Below are positions 28,412-37,953 of a stretch of DNA of 64,000 nucleotides, piece after piece; within the stretch, counting starts at the first letter, position 1; each line of letters starts with the position of its first letter. Made by a program: the position numbers and the translations under genes. The DNA is taken from the NCBI RefSeq assembly GCF_902726565.1, contig NZ_CACVAF010000005.1, positions 186,001 through 250,000 on the forward strand, given 5' to 3'. Source of the stretch: Yersinia vastinensis. Lineage in GTDB: Bacteria > Pseudomonadota > Gammaproteobacteria > Enterobacterales > Enterobacteriaceae. Below the pieces are notes generated by a model that was not told where the DNA came from, made no database searches, and saw only the letters and a program-made list of their open reading frames with translations.

Positions 28412-29500
28412 TTATATTCCTCCCGCTTTTTTTATCTGTTTTGATTTTTCGACCAAAGAAACTTGGCTCCACTTACTCTTTCCTGGCTCCTGCCATTCTT
28501 TTCCTCTATAGCTATTAGGGCGTGATTTAATATCATCCGATCTTATTACTCCTGTATTTCTAATTTCTCCGCCCGCATCAATTGAGATCAATCCCTTTGA
28601 ATCAATTACGTTTGAATTTATTGTATTACCTTCTGAAATAATACGTATTTTCTTTGCGTACATCCCCCCCATATCACTGACATCAACACTGGTGAAATAA
28701 TTTGGTGCTCTTGAAAAGGCAGTCATTTGCCTTATATTCATTTTTTGCCCAGGAGCAGCTAAGTCGATAAAATTTTTACCTGCGATGATAAAAGCGTTAT
28801 CCGTGGTTAGCTGACCATTAATGTTGACTTTATCAGCGAATAAATCAAGATAAGCTGTTTTATTACGACGACTTTCATGCATCAACCCAGTGTCTACTTC
28901 TTCCCCTTTATTAATGTTTATATTCCCCTCGCGCACCTCAAATTTTTGTAGTTTATGACTATCACTGAAAGATGGAGCACCCGTCGTCAGCGTAAGATGA
29001 TACATATCTGTAAATGAGCACCCATTGCAGTCAATACCTGATGGGTTAGCGATAATTACATGGGCATCTTGGCCAGCAAGTTTTACGCTCCCAGCCAATA
29101 TACTTGCTTTATCAGAACGCACTTCATTTAAAATAATTTTTGCAGTTTCGCTTTGGAGATATGGATTGCCATTAATATCACTGGATAACGCATTATTAAT
29201 AATAACCCTGTCATTATGGTGAGGGGCATCAAATTGAGTATATTTATTATGTGACAGCCCATTTTTATCTGGAGTTTGAATATTGATAACTGCCGTTTCA
29301 CCACAGCCCACCTTAATTTGACAGGGAACGGGTAAATTTTGGCGCTCTATCTGTATATCTGCTTGTTTGCTACTGGGTGCTCGCTCATCAGCAATGATAT
29401 TAGCCGCTGAAGCAGTAGAACCCCCACAGAATGACAGTATTATAGAAAGAGGAAGTATGGATAATTTTATTTTTTCATTATTGCCACGAATTAAATTCAT
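28412..29500 (-). CDS. Very short TpsA-type secreted protein (TPS domain almost alone)
   Basis: The 362-residue product has a signal peptide (LSILPLSIILSFCGGSTASAA) and a TPS domain (about 50-290) with VINIQTPDKNGLSHNKYTQF and HVIIANPSGIDCNGCSFTD. Only about 70 residues follow, ending in a lysine-rich tail (WSQVSLVEKSKQIKKAGGI). No repeat region or toxin domain is encoded, and the following 126 bases are too short to hold one. It resembles the 25035-26459 product in architecture and many motifs. It is the first gene of the likely TPS operon, with AAGGGA ahead of the ATG. It may be a secreted mini-protein or a truncated adhesin. Confidence 0.75.
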   Translation of the reverse strand: MNLIRGNNEKIKLSILPLSIILSFCGGSTASAANIIADERAPSSKQADIQIERQNLPVPCQIKVGCGETAVINIQTPDKNGLSHNKYTQFDAPHHNDRVIINNALSSDINGNPYLQSETAKIILNEVRSDKASILAGSVKLAGQDAHVIIANPSGIDCNGCSFTDMYHLTLTTGAPSFSDSHKLQKFEVREGNININKGEEVDTGLMHESRRNKTAYLDLFADKVNINGQLTTDNAFIIAGKNFIDLAAPGQKMNIRQMTAFSRAPNYFTSVDVSDMGGMYAKKIRIISEGNTINSNVIDSKGLISIDAGGEIRNTGVIRSDDIKSRPNSYRGKEWQEPGKSKWSQVSLVEKSKQIKKAGGI

Positions 29501-29805
29501 ATGATCCCTTATTTAATATAATTAGCGTGATTGTCATGTAATTTATATTACTCGGTAAAAACCGATATCCATTAGCAGTTTTTGATAAAAAAAAGTCAAT
29601 GCTACAAAGTAGATATAATATATTTGAAGAATAATAAATTTATATGCTTAAAGAGTATAAATACAAATAAGATAAAAATAGATTATTGAGAGTATGAGAA
29701 GAAACTGTCATTCTGTGATTAAGAAAAAATAAAAGGAGATTAAGAATGGGCTGGCTAAAAACAGACACAAAAAAACCCTGACGTTTCCGTCAGGGTTCTT
29801 AAATT
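29501..29805. other. AT-rich gap between the TPS operon and tRNA-Pro
   Basis: About 300 bases without a gene. The half nearest 29500 should hold the TPS operon promoter; the end nearest the tRNA holds the tRNA terminator. An 11-codon frame with a good AAGGAG on the plus strand ends inside that terminator and is not claimed as a gene. Confidence 0.6.
29770..29800 (-). terminator. Terminator of tRNA-Pro
   Basis: AACCCTGACG-GAAA-CGTCAGGGTT is a perfect 10-bp stem with a GNRA-like loop, followed on the minus strand by a T run. It begins 6 bases after the tRNA 3' end. Confidence 0.88.
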
Positions 29806-29882
29806 TGGTCGGCGAGAGAGGATTCGAACCTCCGACCCACTGGTCCCAAACCAGTTGCGCTACCAAGCTGCGCTACTCGCCG
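29806..29882 (-). tRNA. proM: tRNA-Pro (anticodon TGG)
   Basis: A 77-base cloverleaf with encoded CCA, on the minus strand. The anticodon loop reads CTGGTTTGGGACCAG, giving TGG, and the T-arm contains GGTTCGAATCC. It is almost identical to E. coli proM as I recall it. In E. coli K-12 a different proline tRNA (proK) lies between dpp and eptB. Confidence 0.95.
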
Positions 29883-29893
29883 AATTGGGGCGC

Positions 29894-29922
29894 ATCTTAC
29901 TGCTACATATTTAGGTCGTCAA
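29894..29922 (-). promoter_or_regulatory. tRNA-Pro promoter
   Basis: On the minus strand TTGACG (29917-29922) and TAAGAT (29894-29899) are exactly 17 bases apart and are followed by a GC-rich GCGCCCC discriminator, typical of stable-RNA promoters under stringent control. Confidence 0.7.
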
Positions 29923-29998
29923 TCACTTTTTCACAACCCGCTGGTAAGTGTTGTTAAAAGCATCACCAGCGGTTAAAACAGAATCATTCAGGTGAAAA

Positions 29999-31330
29999 TT
30001 AAGCTTGAGCGGGCTTCAGTTGAGGTGATTGTGCCCGCAAGAATGGCAGTAAGAAGAAAGCGGATAAACAAGCTGCCACAGAGATAACCACAAAGAAACC
30101 ATTCCAGTGCCAGACCTCCATCACGCGCGCAATCGGATAACCTGATAAGGCTGCGCCTAAGTAGGCAAACAACCCAACAAAGCCTGTGGCCGCTCCCGCA
30201 GCATCTTTATGTGAACATTCAGCCGCCGCCATGCCAATCAGCATCTGTGGGCCAAAAATAAAGAAGCCAATGGCGAAGAAACACCCCGCCTGCAATACAT
30301 AGCTAATGCCGGGCATCATCCACAATGACGCAACTGAGAGGAATATCCCGATGGCAAAGATCAGATTCATCGGACCACGATTACCACGGAACCACTTATC
30401 AGATCCCCAACCAGCAACCAGAGAACCAATAAACCCACCGACTTCAAATAATGAAATCGCCGAGTTAGCCGTCATTAAGGAATAGCCTTTCTCTTGCGTC
30501 AGATAGAGATTACCCCAGTCATTAATCGCAGTACGAACGATATAAACCAGCACATAAGACACTGCCAGCAACCAAATATATTTATTGGTTAATACATAGC
30601 GCTTCACTATTTCTTTATTCGACAGCCCTTGGCCTTCCGATTCCTGCACCAATTCCATGGCATCATTACGCCACTTGCCTACACTTGGCAGCCCCATCGT
30701 GCTGGGTTTATCTCGCAGACGCCAACACATCAGTAAGCCTATCACCACACCGATAATACCGGGAATAATCATGCCGTAGCGCCAGCTAAAGTGCAGAGAA
30801 ATAAAACCGACCAGCAGCGGAATTAACGCGCCACCAAAATTGTGCGACGTATTCCAAATAGCCCACCAACTACCGCGTTCTGAGCGAGAATACCAACTGG
30901 TGAGTATTTTTGAGCATGGTGGCCAGCCCCAACCTTGGAAGAAAGCATTAAGGATCCACAGGGAACCAAACACCAACAATGAGGAACTCATACCGAACAG
31001 GATATTGATAACCCCCGTCATAATCAGGCCAATCCCCATAAAATAACGTGGGTTTGAGCGGTCACTGATCATCCCGGAAATAAACTTAGAGCAGCCATAG
31101 GTGATATAAAACAGCGTACCTAAAATCCCCACATCAGACATCGTTAGGCCTAAGTCACTGAGCATGGCCGGCATGATGAAGTTAAAACTTTTGCGAGTGA
31201 AATAAAAAGCAGCGTAGCCGATGTACATCGTCCACATTAATTGAATGCGCCAGTATTTATAAGACGAATCAATTTGTTCCTGATTCGTGACAATTGACTG
31301 GCTATCACGACTTTTGAGAAAGGACCACAT
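29999..31330 (-). CDS. uhpC: Membrane sensor of sugar phosphates UhpC
   Basis: From the ATG at 31330 (MWSFLKSRDSQSIV) the product has 443 residues, close to the 439 of E. coli UhpC; an in-frame start ten codons upstream is less likely. It is a 12-TM organophosphate:phosphate antiporter family protein with ARxFYFTRKSFNF-like N-terminus (YAAFYFTRKSFNFIMPAML), SDRSNPRYFMGIGLIMTG and the C-terminal MLIGMAAAECSHKDAAGAA, all matching UhpC. UhpC binds external glucose-6-phosphate and signals to UhpB. It follows uhpB on the same strand with a gap of about 95 bases. Confidence 0.92.
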   Translation of the reverse strand: MWSFLKSRDSQSIVTNQEQIDSSYKYWRIQLMWTMYIGYAAFYFTRKSFNFIMPAMLSDLGLTMSDVGILGTLFYITYGCSKFISGMISDRSNPRYFMGIGLIMTGVINILFGMSSSLLVFGSLWILNAFFQGWGWPPCSKILTSWYSRSERGSWWAIWNTSHNFGGALIPLLVGFISLHFSWRYGMIIPGIIGVVIGLLMCWRLRDKPSTMGLPSVGKWRNDAMELVQESEGQGLSNKEIVKRYVLTNKYIWLLAVSYVLVYIVRTAINDWGNLYLTQEKGYSLMTANSAISLFEVGGFIGSLVAGWGSDKWFRGNRGPMNLIFAIGIFLSVASLWMMPGISYVLQAGCFFAIGFFIFGPQMLIGMAAAECSHKDAAGAATGFVGLFAYLGAALSGYPIARVMEVWHWNGFFVVISVAACLSAFFLLPFLRAQSPQLKPAQA

Positions 31331-31424
31331 GTTGAACCTTAGGATTTTTTGCAAGTGCAACCATCATGATGCGTATGCATGCGAAACGAATTAGGGATAT
31401 TCCCGCCGTATACGAGAATATTTC

Positions 31425-32954
31425 TTAGTTTTGATGCGCGGGCAAGGAAACTGTGGGCAGGATCACATTCAAACACGTCCCTTGATCCACACTTAAACTA
31501 AAATTCCCGCCTAATGCACTCACCCGCGATTGCATCCCTCGCAACCCATAACCTGGCGTGAGTGTGGCCAAATCGATACCTTTTCCATTATCGCGGATCG
31601 TGAGATAGATATTTTGACTATCTTGTCTGGCATTAATCTCAATCCGGCTGGCCGCACCGTGCCGATAAGCATTAGTAACGCCTTCTTGGCAGATGCGATA
31701 AAGCGTAATTTTGAGCGTCTCATCAATGGGGTCATCATCCAGTTGCCAGTGCAACACACCCACAACAGATTGATCTTGCGGAATAAGCTCACGCATTAAG
31801 GCCGCAATGGCGGCCGACAGCGGTAGATTATTTAATGCCGCAGGCCATAACTTGGCGAGAACATCATGGACGCCATCATAGACCCGTAATGCTTGTGTCT
31901 CTATCATCTCAGCACTGGCCAAAACAGGCTGCTGAGTGGTTAATCGCTTAATTACACTGGCCTGAGTACGGATGACTGTGACCGTCTGCCCCACCTCATC
32001 ATGCAACTCACGAGCCACATCACGCCGAGCATGCTCTTCTGCCACCACGAGGGCTTTAGCCAACTGACGATTTTCATTTAGACGTATTTGCAATTGCTGA
32101 TTCAACTCCCGCTGCCGCTGAATTCCAGCTCCCAGCAATAAGCCCGTCAGACTTTGCGCCAATAGCGACAACAGCAAGTCGCGATGAGAATCTAATTGCG
32201 TCGGAGTATTGATCAATAACACCACTCCATTGAGCAATGTAGCAACAGAGGCCCCCTGCCACCCGTAGCGATACGCCATGAAGACAATCGGGATTGCCAA
32301 ACAGAATGGAGCAAACAGGTATAAATCCGACTCAGTCACTTGATTCTGTAACCAGATGCTCAATGCAAATAGCAGCAGATACCAGATGATATGGTGCAGA
32401 CGCAAATTAATGGGTTTATGAATCAGCCCCGGTTCTAGAGGCAGCCAAATTTGGCGTGTCAGATAGTGCCATAATAAAAGGCAAGTCGGTGCAATCGTGA
32501 AACCACCCACCAGCCCCAACAGCAGGGCCATCGCACCTTGGTTACTGGCTATTTGCCATCCTAACGCCTGTATTAACGCCGCGCCGACAATCACAGCCCC
32601 TTGCATTAAAGGCCATTGCCATTCGCTTTCCGTTTTCTGATGGCGCAATAGCCAAGGAGAAGCAAACGCCGCCAATAACGTGGTTGCCAGCAACAAAGGG
32701 ATAGCAAACCACAGTAAATCCACATAACCAAACTGGTCGGTTAGCAACCACCATAACAAGGCATCACCAAGCAGAATGCCTGGCCAATACTGACGTGGAC
32801 TTTGTAATAAGATCCCGATACGCAGGCCAAAAGGGAACATCAACATGGCCTGTAAAGGGCGGTCAACAAGTTGGGTTCCAACTGACCATAAACAAAAAGC
32901 GGCGGTGGTATAAATAAAGAATAATGCCAACAGCATGACCAAGCGCTGCATCAT
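31425..32954 (-). CDS. uhpB: Sensor histidine kinase UhpB
   Basis: A 509-residue kinase. The N-terminal half has about eight TM helices (MASE1-like, to about residue 290). The dimerisation and phosphoacceptor region is [20 protein letters not shown], with the H of RELHDE as phosphorylation site. The ATP-binding part shows [17 protein letters not shown] and [16 protein letters not shown]. This is the HisKA_3 type that pairs with NarL-like regulators. It overlaps uhpA by 4 bases. Confidence 0.92.
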   Translation of the reverse strand: MMQRLVMLLALFFIYTTAAFCLWSVGTQLVDRPLQAMLMFPFGLRIGILLQSPRQYWPGILLGDALLWWLLTDQFGYVDLLWFAIPLLLATTLLAAFASPWLLRHQKTESEWQWPLMQGAVIVGAALIQALGWQIASNQGAMALLLGLVGGFTIAPTCLLLWHYLTRQIWLPLEPGLIHKPINLRLHHIIWYLLLFALSIWLQNQVTESDLYLFAPFCLAIPIVFMAYRYGWQGASVATLLNGVVLLINTPTQLDSHRDLLLSLLAQSLTGLLLGAGIQRQRELNQQLQIRLNENRQLAKALVVAEEHARRDVARELHDEVGQTVTVIRTQASVIKRLTTQQPVLASAEMIETQALRVYDGVHDVLAKLWPAALNNLPLSAAIAALMRELIPQDQSVVGVLHWQLDDDPIDETLKITLYRICQEGVTNAYRHGAASRIEINARQDSQNIYLTIRDNGKGIDLATLTPGYGLRGMQSRVSALGGNFSLSVDQGTCLNVILPTVSLPAHQN

Positions 32955-33541
32955 AGATTCAGCACCTGCTTGGCCAACTCAACATTATTGCTAACACCTA
33001 ATTTGGAAAATAAATTGGCGCGATGAACATGGACGGTCTTGGGTGACAGGCCGAGTAACTCAGCAATCTCGCGAACTTCTCTACCTTGTGCCAATAACAC
33101 GGCAACCTCGCGCTCCCGGCGAGTTAGAGGGTCAACCGCAATACGGGCGAGTTTTTGGGCAATTTCGGGCATCAGATAGACGCCACCGCTGCCCACAGTG
33201 CGTACAGCGGAAACTAAATCTTCGGGTTTACAACGTTTAGACAGAAAACCGCGCGCACCGCGTTCCAGTGCCATTTCCACCAACGCCGGGCTATCATGCA
33301 TCGACAGCATAATGACCCCCATTCCCGAAGGGAGGTCTTTCAACAAGTCCAATCCACTTTCATCAGGCATGGAAATATCACAAATACAGATATTCGCCTG
33401 CAGGCCCGGTAACCCGGCACGCGCCTGTTTCGCAGAACTGAACTCCCCCACGACCTGAATATCATCTTCCAGAGCCAGTAGCTGGGCAAAACCTGATCGC
33501 ACAATGTCATGATCATCAATAAAAACAACACGGTAAGTCAT
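32951..33541 (-). CDS. uhpA: Response regulator UhpA (NarL/FixJ family)
   Basis: The start at 33541 ([17 protein letters not shown]) gives 196 residues, the same as E. coli UhpA. The receiver domain has the acidic pair FIDDHD, the phosphorylated Asp in [11 protein letters not shown] and Lys in FLSKRC. The LuxR-type HTH is [20 protein letters not shown] to [20 protein letters not shown]. In E. coli it activates uhpT when glucose-6-phosphate is outside. No uhpT is in this window, so its target must be elsewhere or different. Confidence 0.92.
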   Translation of the reverse strand: MTYRVVFIDDHDIVRSGFAQLLALEDDIQVVGEFSSAKQARAGLPGLQANICICDISMPDESGLDLLKDLPSGMGVIMLSMHDSPALVEMALERGARGFLSKRCKPEDLVSAVRTVGSGGVYLMPEIAQKLARIAVDPLTRREREVAVLLAQGREVREIAELLGLSPKTVHVHRANLFSKLGVSNNVELAKQVLNL

Positions 33542-33655
33542 TGAAGACTCCAGCCGAGGAGGGACCTGAACTGGAGTATACCGCAACCTTATAATTCCGA
33601 TGTGGATTGGTTCAAAAATCAAATCATATCAGATGATACTTATATGACTAATTGA

Positions 33656-35347
33656 TTAAATAGTAGGCTGAACATGCCGCACCGGCGCCTGACACCAATT
33701 ATTAGCGGTATTAATTCCACCATCCGGCGAGCTATAACCTAAACACCCTAGAATGGAGTCAAATAATTCAACCTGACGATGAGTTTTACCGACACGCTGT
33801 TCAGCTTGTAGTTGTTCAAACGAAGCGAGATGTTCCGGCTGCGCCAGAAATTTATCTGATGTCCAGACCATTAATGGTACGCGGAATTGTTCTGATGGTG
33901 CCATTTCCCGTGGCGTGCCATGGAAGTGGGAGTTATCGTCAATCGATTCCCCATGGTCTGCGGCATAGAACACAATAGCCTTCTTATCACGCATTTGATC
34001 AATTACGTTGGCAATAAACGAATCCGTATACAACACGCTGTTATCAAAAGCATTAACCAGTTGCTGCTTACTGCAAAAATCATCTACTCCCATACATTCA
34101 GGCTGATAGCGGGCATAGCTGCGGGGATAACGTTGAGAATAAAGGTAATGTGACCCTTTGGTGTGCAGCACGACCAAATGCTTACCGACAGGATAACGAG
34201 CCAAAGACTCTTTCAACTCATCAACCAGCAGCATGTCGTCCACCGGTTTATCATCATTACGCTTCTCTGAAGCAATCAATTCTCGGAATGAATAATTATC
34301 GGTATTCGCATTATTGTAGAACCACATCTCGCTCTGCATGGCGAACAGTTCCGAGGTGAACCCCAAGGATTTTAGTACGGCAAACACATTTTGCTCTTTC
34401 AGCGTCCGCTGCGGATTATCTTCCGCTCCTCCTTCACGCACAAACATACAGCGCAATGAAAGTTTGGTGGAGGTATCACAAGATGTACCGCGAAAAGCGA
34501 CCAAATTCTTTTCTTTACTCAGGCGCGGCGTCGTATCTCGTGAATATCCCAATAGCCCCATATGATCCCAGCGAGTCGTTTCGCCAATGATAAAGACAAC
34601 ATAGGTGTCATCAATACCGGCGGGGGCAATATAAGTATGATGCTCCGTCGGGTCATATAATGTTGCCGCATCATACTTCTCATCATATTGGGTATAGGCA
34701 TATAAACCCAATGCAGCCAGCCAGTTAGAAGGTAAATATGAGTGAGCAACCACACCGCCATAGCTGGGTAAATCCACGGTTTTCAATTGCTCATCTATAT
34801 GTTGCACTTTGTCCAGATAACGAATAGGTAACCAAACCAGCGCGGCGGCGGCAACCATCCATAAGACAGGTTTAATACGTTGACCTGGCGTGCGAAATTG
34901 CTCAAGTAAGGTCAAACGCAGGGTATTTCTCCAGATAAGGAGCAGAGGTAACGCGCTGACCAGTAGCATCCAGATAACAAAATGAAGCCCAATGACTTCT
35001 TTAGAAAGGTCCGTATCCGTGGTCAGTACAGAAATAACGATGCCATAACCAATCACGACGTTAAAAAAAGTCATGTAATAGCTGGCAGCAACAGAAATTA
35101 AGACTAATAAGGTTGCCACAACACGGTAAAACCAGCGGCCACCCAGGGAGATAACTCGCATGACAAAAAAGGTAAACAGAATAATGGCCATCACTTCAAT
35201 GATAGCGGACACCACTTTTATGCCTTGGATACCTTGGCTAAAGGTGTCAAAACGACGATAAAAGACAGAGATATTCAGAAAAATACCAATATAAACAGCC
35301 AACAACAAAGAAATACTTTGCTGCGATAAAGATTTAACTCTGTCCAT
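33656..35347 (-). CDS. eptB: Kdo/lipid A-core phosphoethanolamine transferase EptB
   Basis: From the ATG at 35347 (MDRVKSLSQQSISLLLAVYI) the protein has 563 residues, equal to E. coli EptB; a GTG eight codons upstream is the alternative. Five TM helices are followed by a periplasmic alkaline-phosphatase-fold domain. Catalytic Thr lies in SCDTSTKLSLRCMF, the first metal site in FIIGETTRWDHMG, and later ligands in HTKGSH and YAADHGES. It adds phosphoethanolamine to the outer Kdo of LPS, reducing surface charge. The dpp - tRNA-Pro - eptB order is shared with E. coli K-12, except that uhpCBA and the TPS genes are interposed here. Confidence 0.93.
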   Translation of the reverse strand: MDRVKSLSQQSISLLLAVYIGIFLNISVFYRRFDTFSQGIQGIKVVSAIIEVMAIILFTFFVMRVISLGGRWFYRVVATLLVLISVAASYYMTFFNVVIGYGIVISVLTTDTDLSKEVIGLHFVIWMLLVSALPLLLIWRNTLRLTLLEQFRTPGQRIKPVLWMVAAAALVWLPIRYLDKVQHIDEQLKTVDLPSYGGVVAHSYLPSNWLAALGLYAYTQYDEKYDAATLYDPTEHHTYIAPAGIDDTYVVFIIGETTRWDHMGLLGYSRDTTPRLSKEKNLVAFRGTSCDTSTKLSLRCMFVREGGAEDNPQRTLKEQNVFAVLKSLGFTSELFAMQSEMWFYNNANTDNYSFRELIASEKRNDDKPVDDMLLVDELKESLARYPVGKHLVVLHTKGSHYLYSQRYPRSYARYQPECMGVDDFCSKQQLVNAFDNSVLYTDSFIANVIDQMRDKKAIVFYAADHGESIDDNSHFHGTPREMAPSEQFRVPLMVWTSDKFLAQPEHLASFEQLQAEQRVGKTHRQVELFDSILGCLGYSSPDGGINTANNWCQAPVRHVQPTI

Positions 35348-35580
35348 ATAACGCAAGGTCTCCAAAGACACTATTTGCGGCTTAAATCAATCAGACAGTG
35401 AACCCCCCCTCAGGTTCAGTACCAAGCTCATAAGCGCGCTATTGATTTCAATTACAGAATTATCTTACTCACTCTTAATGTTCCATTCCGCGAGCAAACA
35501 CATAATCTGTGGAGGATATATCCACTTATTTGTTTGAAAATAGAGCATAAAAGATTGCAGTGGAGGAGAATTGAACAAAC

Positions 35581-35614
35581 AAAAGCCCACAAGAAATTTC
35601 TCATGAGCTTCTTA
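35581..35614 (-). terminator. Probable terminator of the ohr gene
   Basis: An imperfect stem (AAGCCCACAAGAAA with TTTCTCATGAGCTT) lies 14 bases past the stop codon and runs into T-rich sequence on the minus strand. Confidence 0.5.
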
Positions 35615-35627
35615 GGGAATTATTGAT

Positions 35628-36053
35628 TTATTTAATATTCAAAGTGACATCGATATTGCCACGGGTTGCATTGGAGTACGGGCAGACAACATGTGCTTTT
35701 TTCACCAAATCTTCTGCCACACTACGTTCAATGCCCGGCAGGCTGATATCCAGTTGAACTTCAATGCCAAAACCGGTTGGAATCGCGCCGATCCCCACCG
35801 TACCCTCGATGTTAGCATCGTCAGGTACTTTTACCTTTTCTTTTGATGCAACAAACTTCAGCGCACCGAGGAAACAAGCAGAGTAACCAGCAGCAAACAA
35901 CTGTTCCGGATTAGTGACCGCACCGCCAGCGCCGCCCATTTCTTTAGGAACACCTAATTTCACATCCAGTACACCATCAGAGGATGTTGCACGACCATCA
36001 CGGCCACCAGTGGCTTTAGCTTTGGCGCGGTATACGACTTTTTCAATAGACAT
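35628..36053 (-). CDS. ohr: Organic hydroperoxide reductase, Ohr/OsmC family
   Basis: A 141-residue protein with the two redox cysteines in [12 protein letters not shown] and [16 protein letters not shown], and the family motif [20 protein letters not shown]. Length and motif spacing match Ohr rather than OsmC. It reduces organic (lipid) hydroperoxides with lipoylated proteins as electron donor. It is a single gene; no OhrR regulator is adjacent. Confidence 0.9.
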   Translation of the reverse strand: MSIEKVVYRAKAKATGGRDGRATSSDGVLDVKLGVPKEMGGAGGAVTNPEQLFAAGYSACFLGALKFVASKEKVKVPDDANIEGTVGIGAIPTGFGIEVQLDISLPGIERSVAEDLVKKAHVVCPYSNATRGNIDVTLNIK

Positions 36054-36124
36054 AGTGCTTTCCTTTCAGGGTCAATAAAGATGAAGAACACGTCCGACTT
36101 GAAAGTATGGCACTCATTATGAAA

Positions 36125-36145
36125 AAGCCCCCGATTTGGGGGCTT
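36125..36145 (-). terminator. Terminator of the alpha/beta-hydrolase gene
   Basis: AAGCCCCC (36125-36132), a 5-base loop and GGGGGCTT (36138-36145), followed on the minus strand by a T run, 12 bases after the hydrolase stop codon. Confidence 0.88.
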
Positions 36146-36156
36146 GAGATATCATC

Positions 36157-37620
36157 TTACTTTGCTGGCATGTCTATCTTGTCATCGATACGCTGCAACA
36201 TATAGGGATAGAACGGATTCGATGAAATTCGCATCAAAGAATCTAACCCAACAACCAGCACAGCACGCTCACCACGGGCGGCGAAGGTCCCTAAACTGAT
36301 ACCATATTGGTCACGTGGTTCAGGATAGCGGCCATACAGTGAATCGCTCATCGGGAATGGCAATGCTACGTGAGAAAGCGAGAAAATATCCGGTGGATAA
36401 ATCAGCCCGGTAGGAACTGACGTTTCATTCGTTTCCCCTGCCAGAGTGGTCAACGCTACGGTTTCATTACTTTGCGGAGAAACATTGGTAATTATCGTTG
36501 TGCTGTAATTACGTGGTGGCGGCGGCAGTAAACGTGCCAACGCAGTATAAGAAGATGTTCTTAATAATGGCCCAAAACTGGCTGCACGATTCAAATCGAA
36601 CAGTACCACTTCACTACCATTTTTCGGTAAGTGATTGTAGAGGGCGGTGACTACCGCTCGGGTGCTGACGGTGGAGTCCATTAATGACTGGAAAGTCAGG
36701 ATCGGCGGTAACTCTTCCATTTTATTGTTTCTCGCATCACGTGCAATTTGCTGTTGCAATACGGACGTCAATAAATAGGACTGGCGAGCAGCATTAACCG
36801 GGAATGAGTTGTACTTGAATGGATTAAACTCAGGTACGATCCCCAACCAAGCCGCTTTCGCAAAGGCCGGGAAAATAGCGGGCCAACCGGCAATACCCGC
36901 AAAACGAGCAAAGCTTGTCACACCAATCATTGGGGATATCAATATAACCCGCGCAGGTTTTGCCAGTGTCGGATCATCCAATGAGTCCAACGTGTACTTC
37001 ATCGCCAGCGCACCACCATTGGAGAAACCAACAACATGCAAGGGTAAATCCGGGCCACTCAGTGCTTTGGCTTCACGGACTGCCAGACGTGTTGCCGCCA
37101 GCCAGTCTTGCCACTCAACATCAGTCAAACCAGCAGGCACCGTGCCATGAGCCGGTAAACGAATGCCAATGGCCACATATCCGCGCTCGCGATAGTTTTC
37201 AGCAATATGGCGCAAGCTATACGGGGTATCAGTTAAACCATGTAGTAATACAACAGCACCCTTAGGCTTACCTTCAGGTTGCAGAATATAAGAGCGATTC
37301 CAGTCATTTTTAAAATGAGGTGGATAAATCGCACTGCCCGAATAATAACGGTTGAGTGGAACCTGAGTTCTCGGCTCCAGTTTTTCGGTAACGTTAATCC
37401 GAACTTCATCAAAAAGCGCGTTTTCAGCTTTTATGTAATCCGCCCAATTGGATTTATCAATGTCGGCGGCACGCATATCATGAGGGACGAACGTATGCCA
37501 AAGCTCAAGCTTCGGTCCACGTTGTGTATCGTAAATTCGTATTGCCAGTATGGTAACGGACATTACCACCAAAACCAGAACAATCCGTTTAATCCACCGC
37601 TTAATGGCTATGGCAGGCAT
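36157..37620 (-). CDS. Membrane-anchored alpha/beta hydrolase, substrate unknown
   Basis: A 487-residue protein with one N-terminal TM anchor (WIKRIVLVLVVMSVTILAIR), so most of it should face the periplasm. The fold is alpha/beta hydrolase: oxyanion region VVLLHGLTDTPYSLR, RLPAHGTVPAGLTDVEWQDW and the nucleophile elbow GFSNGGALA. The closest functional idea is an esterase or monoglyceride-lipase-like enzyme. GGAG lies about 9 bases ahead of the ATG. It is transcribed alone, upstream of ohr but with its own terminator. I do not recognise a characterised orthologue. Confidence 0.75.
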   Translation of the reverse strand: MPAIAIKRWIKRIVLVLVVMSVTILAIRIYDTQRGPKLELWHTFVPHDMRAADIDKSNWADYIKAENALFDEVRINVTEKLEPRTQVPLNRYYSGSAIYPPHFKNDWNRSYILQPEGKPKGAVVLLHGLTDTPYSLRHIAENYRERGYVAIGIRLPAHGTVPAGLTDVEWQDWLAATRLAVREAKALSGPDLPLHVVGFSNGGALAMKYTLDSLDDPTLAKPARVILISPMIGVTSFARFAGIAGWPAIFPAFAKAAWLGIVPEFNPFKYNSFPVNAARQSYLLTSVLQQQIARDARNNKMEELPPILTFQSLMDSTVSTRAVVTALYNHLPKNGSEVVLFDLNRAASFGPLLRTSSYTALARLLPPPPRNYSTTIITNVSPQSNETVALTTLAGETNETSVPTGLIYPPDIFSLSHVALPFPMSDSLYGRYPEPRDQYGISLGTFAARGERAVLVVGLDSLMRISSNPFYPYMLQRIDDKIDMPAK

Positions 37621-37953
37621 GGCCGCTACTCCGTTTTTATATAATCGTGCACAATTGAGGTCAGTTTATCACCCTCTGTCTATGCCGCTACTTTAAACGC
37701 AAAACATTATCTTGGTATATAGTGAGGAACTAATAAATTATCATGCAGTTATTATTATCAAATAAACATCCACGAATAGCTTAATATTCCGACCTCTATT
37801 GTCTCTTTCAGTGATATTACATTGTCTGTAACATTATAATTTTTGAATTACCCCTCAATTAGAGCTTAATGGGTAGAGTCTCCCAAGCCAAATTAACAGA
37901 ATAAATTAAGCCGCTGAACTTACTGTTAGCGGCTAATGAACCCCCTAATAGGA
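37621..37953. other. Gap between the hydrolase gene and the histidine permease
   Basis: 333 AT-rich bases without a gene. The end next to 37953 holds the permease terminator; the end next to 37621 should hold the hydrolase promoter, which I cannot place. Confidence 0.55.
37907..37935 (-). terminator. Possible terminator of the hut permease gene
   Basis: TTAGCCGCT and AGCGGCTTA form an 8-9 bp stem with a 12-base loop; the sequence after it on the minus strand is AT-rich but lacks a strict T run. Confidence 0.5.

Noticed and set aside
29744-29779. An 11-codon frame after a good AAGGAG on the plus strand
   Set aside because: It ends within the tRNA-Pro terminator; chance match in an AT-rich gap.
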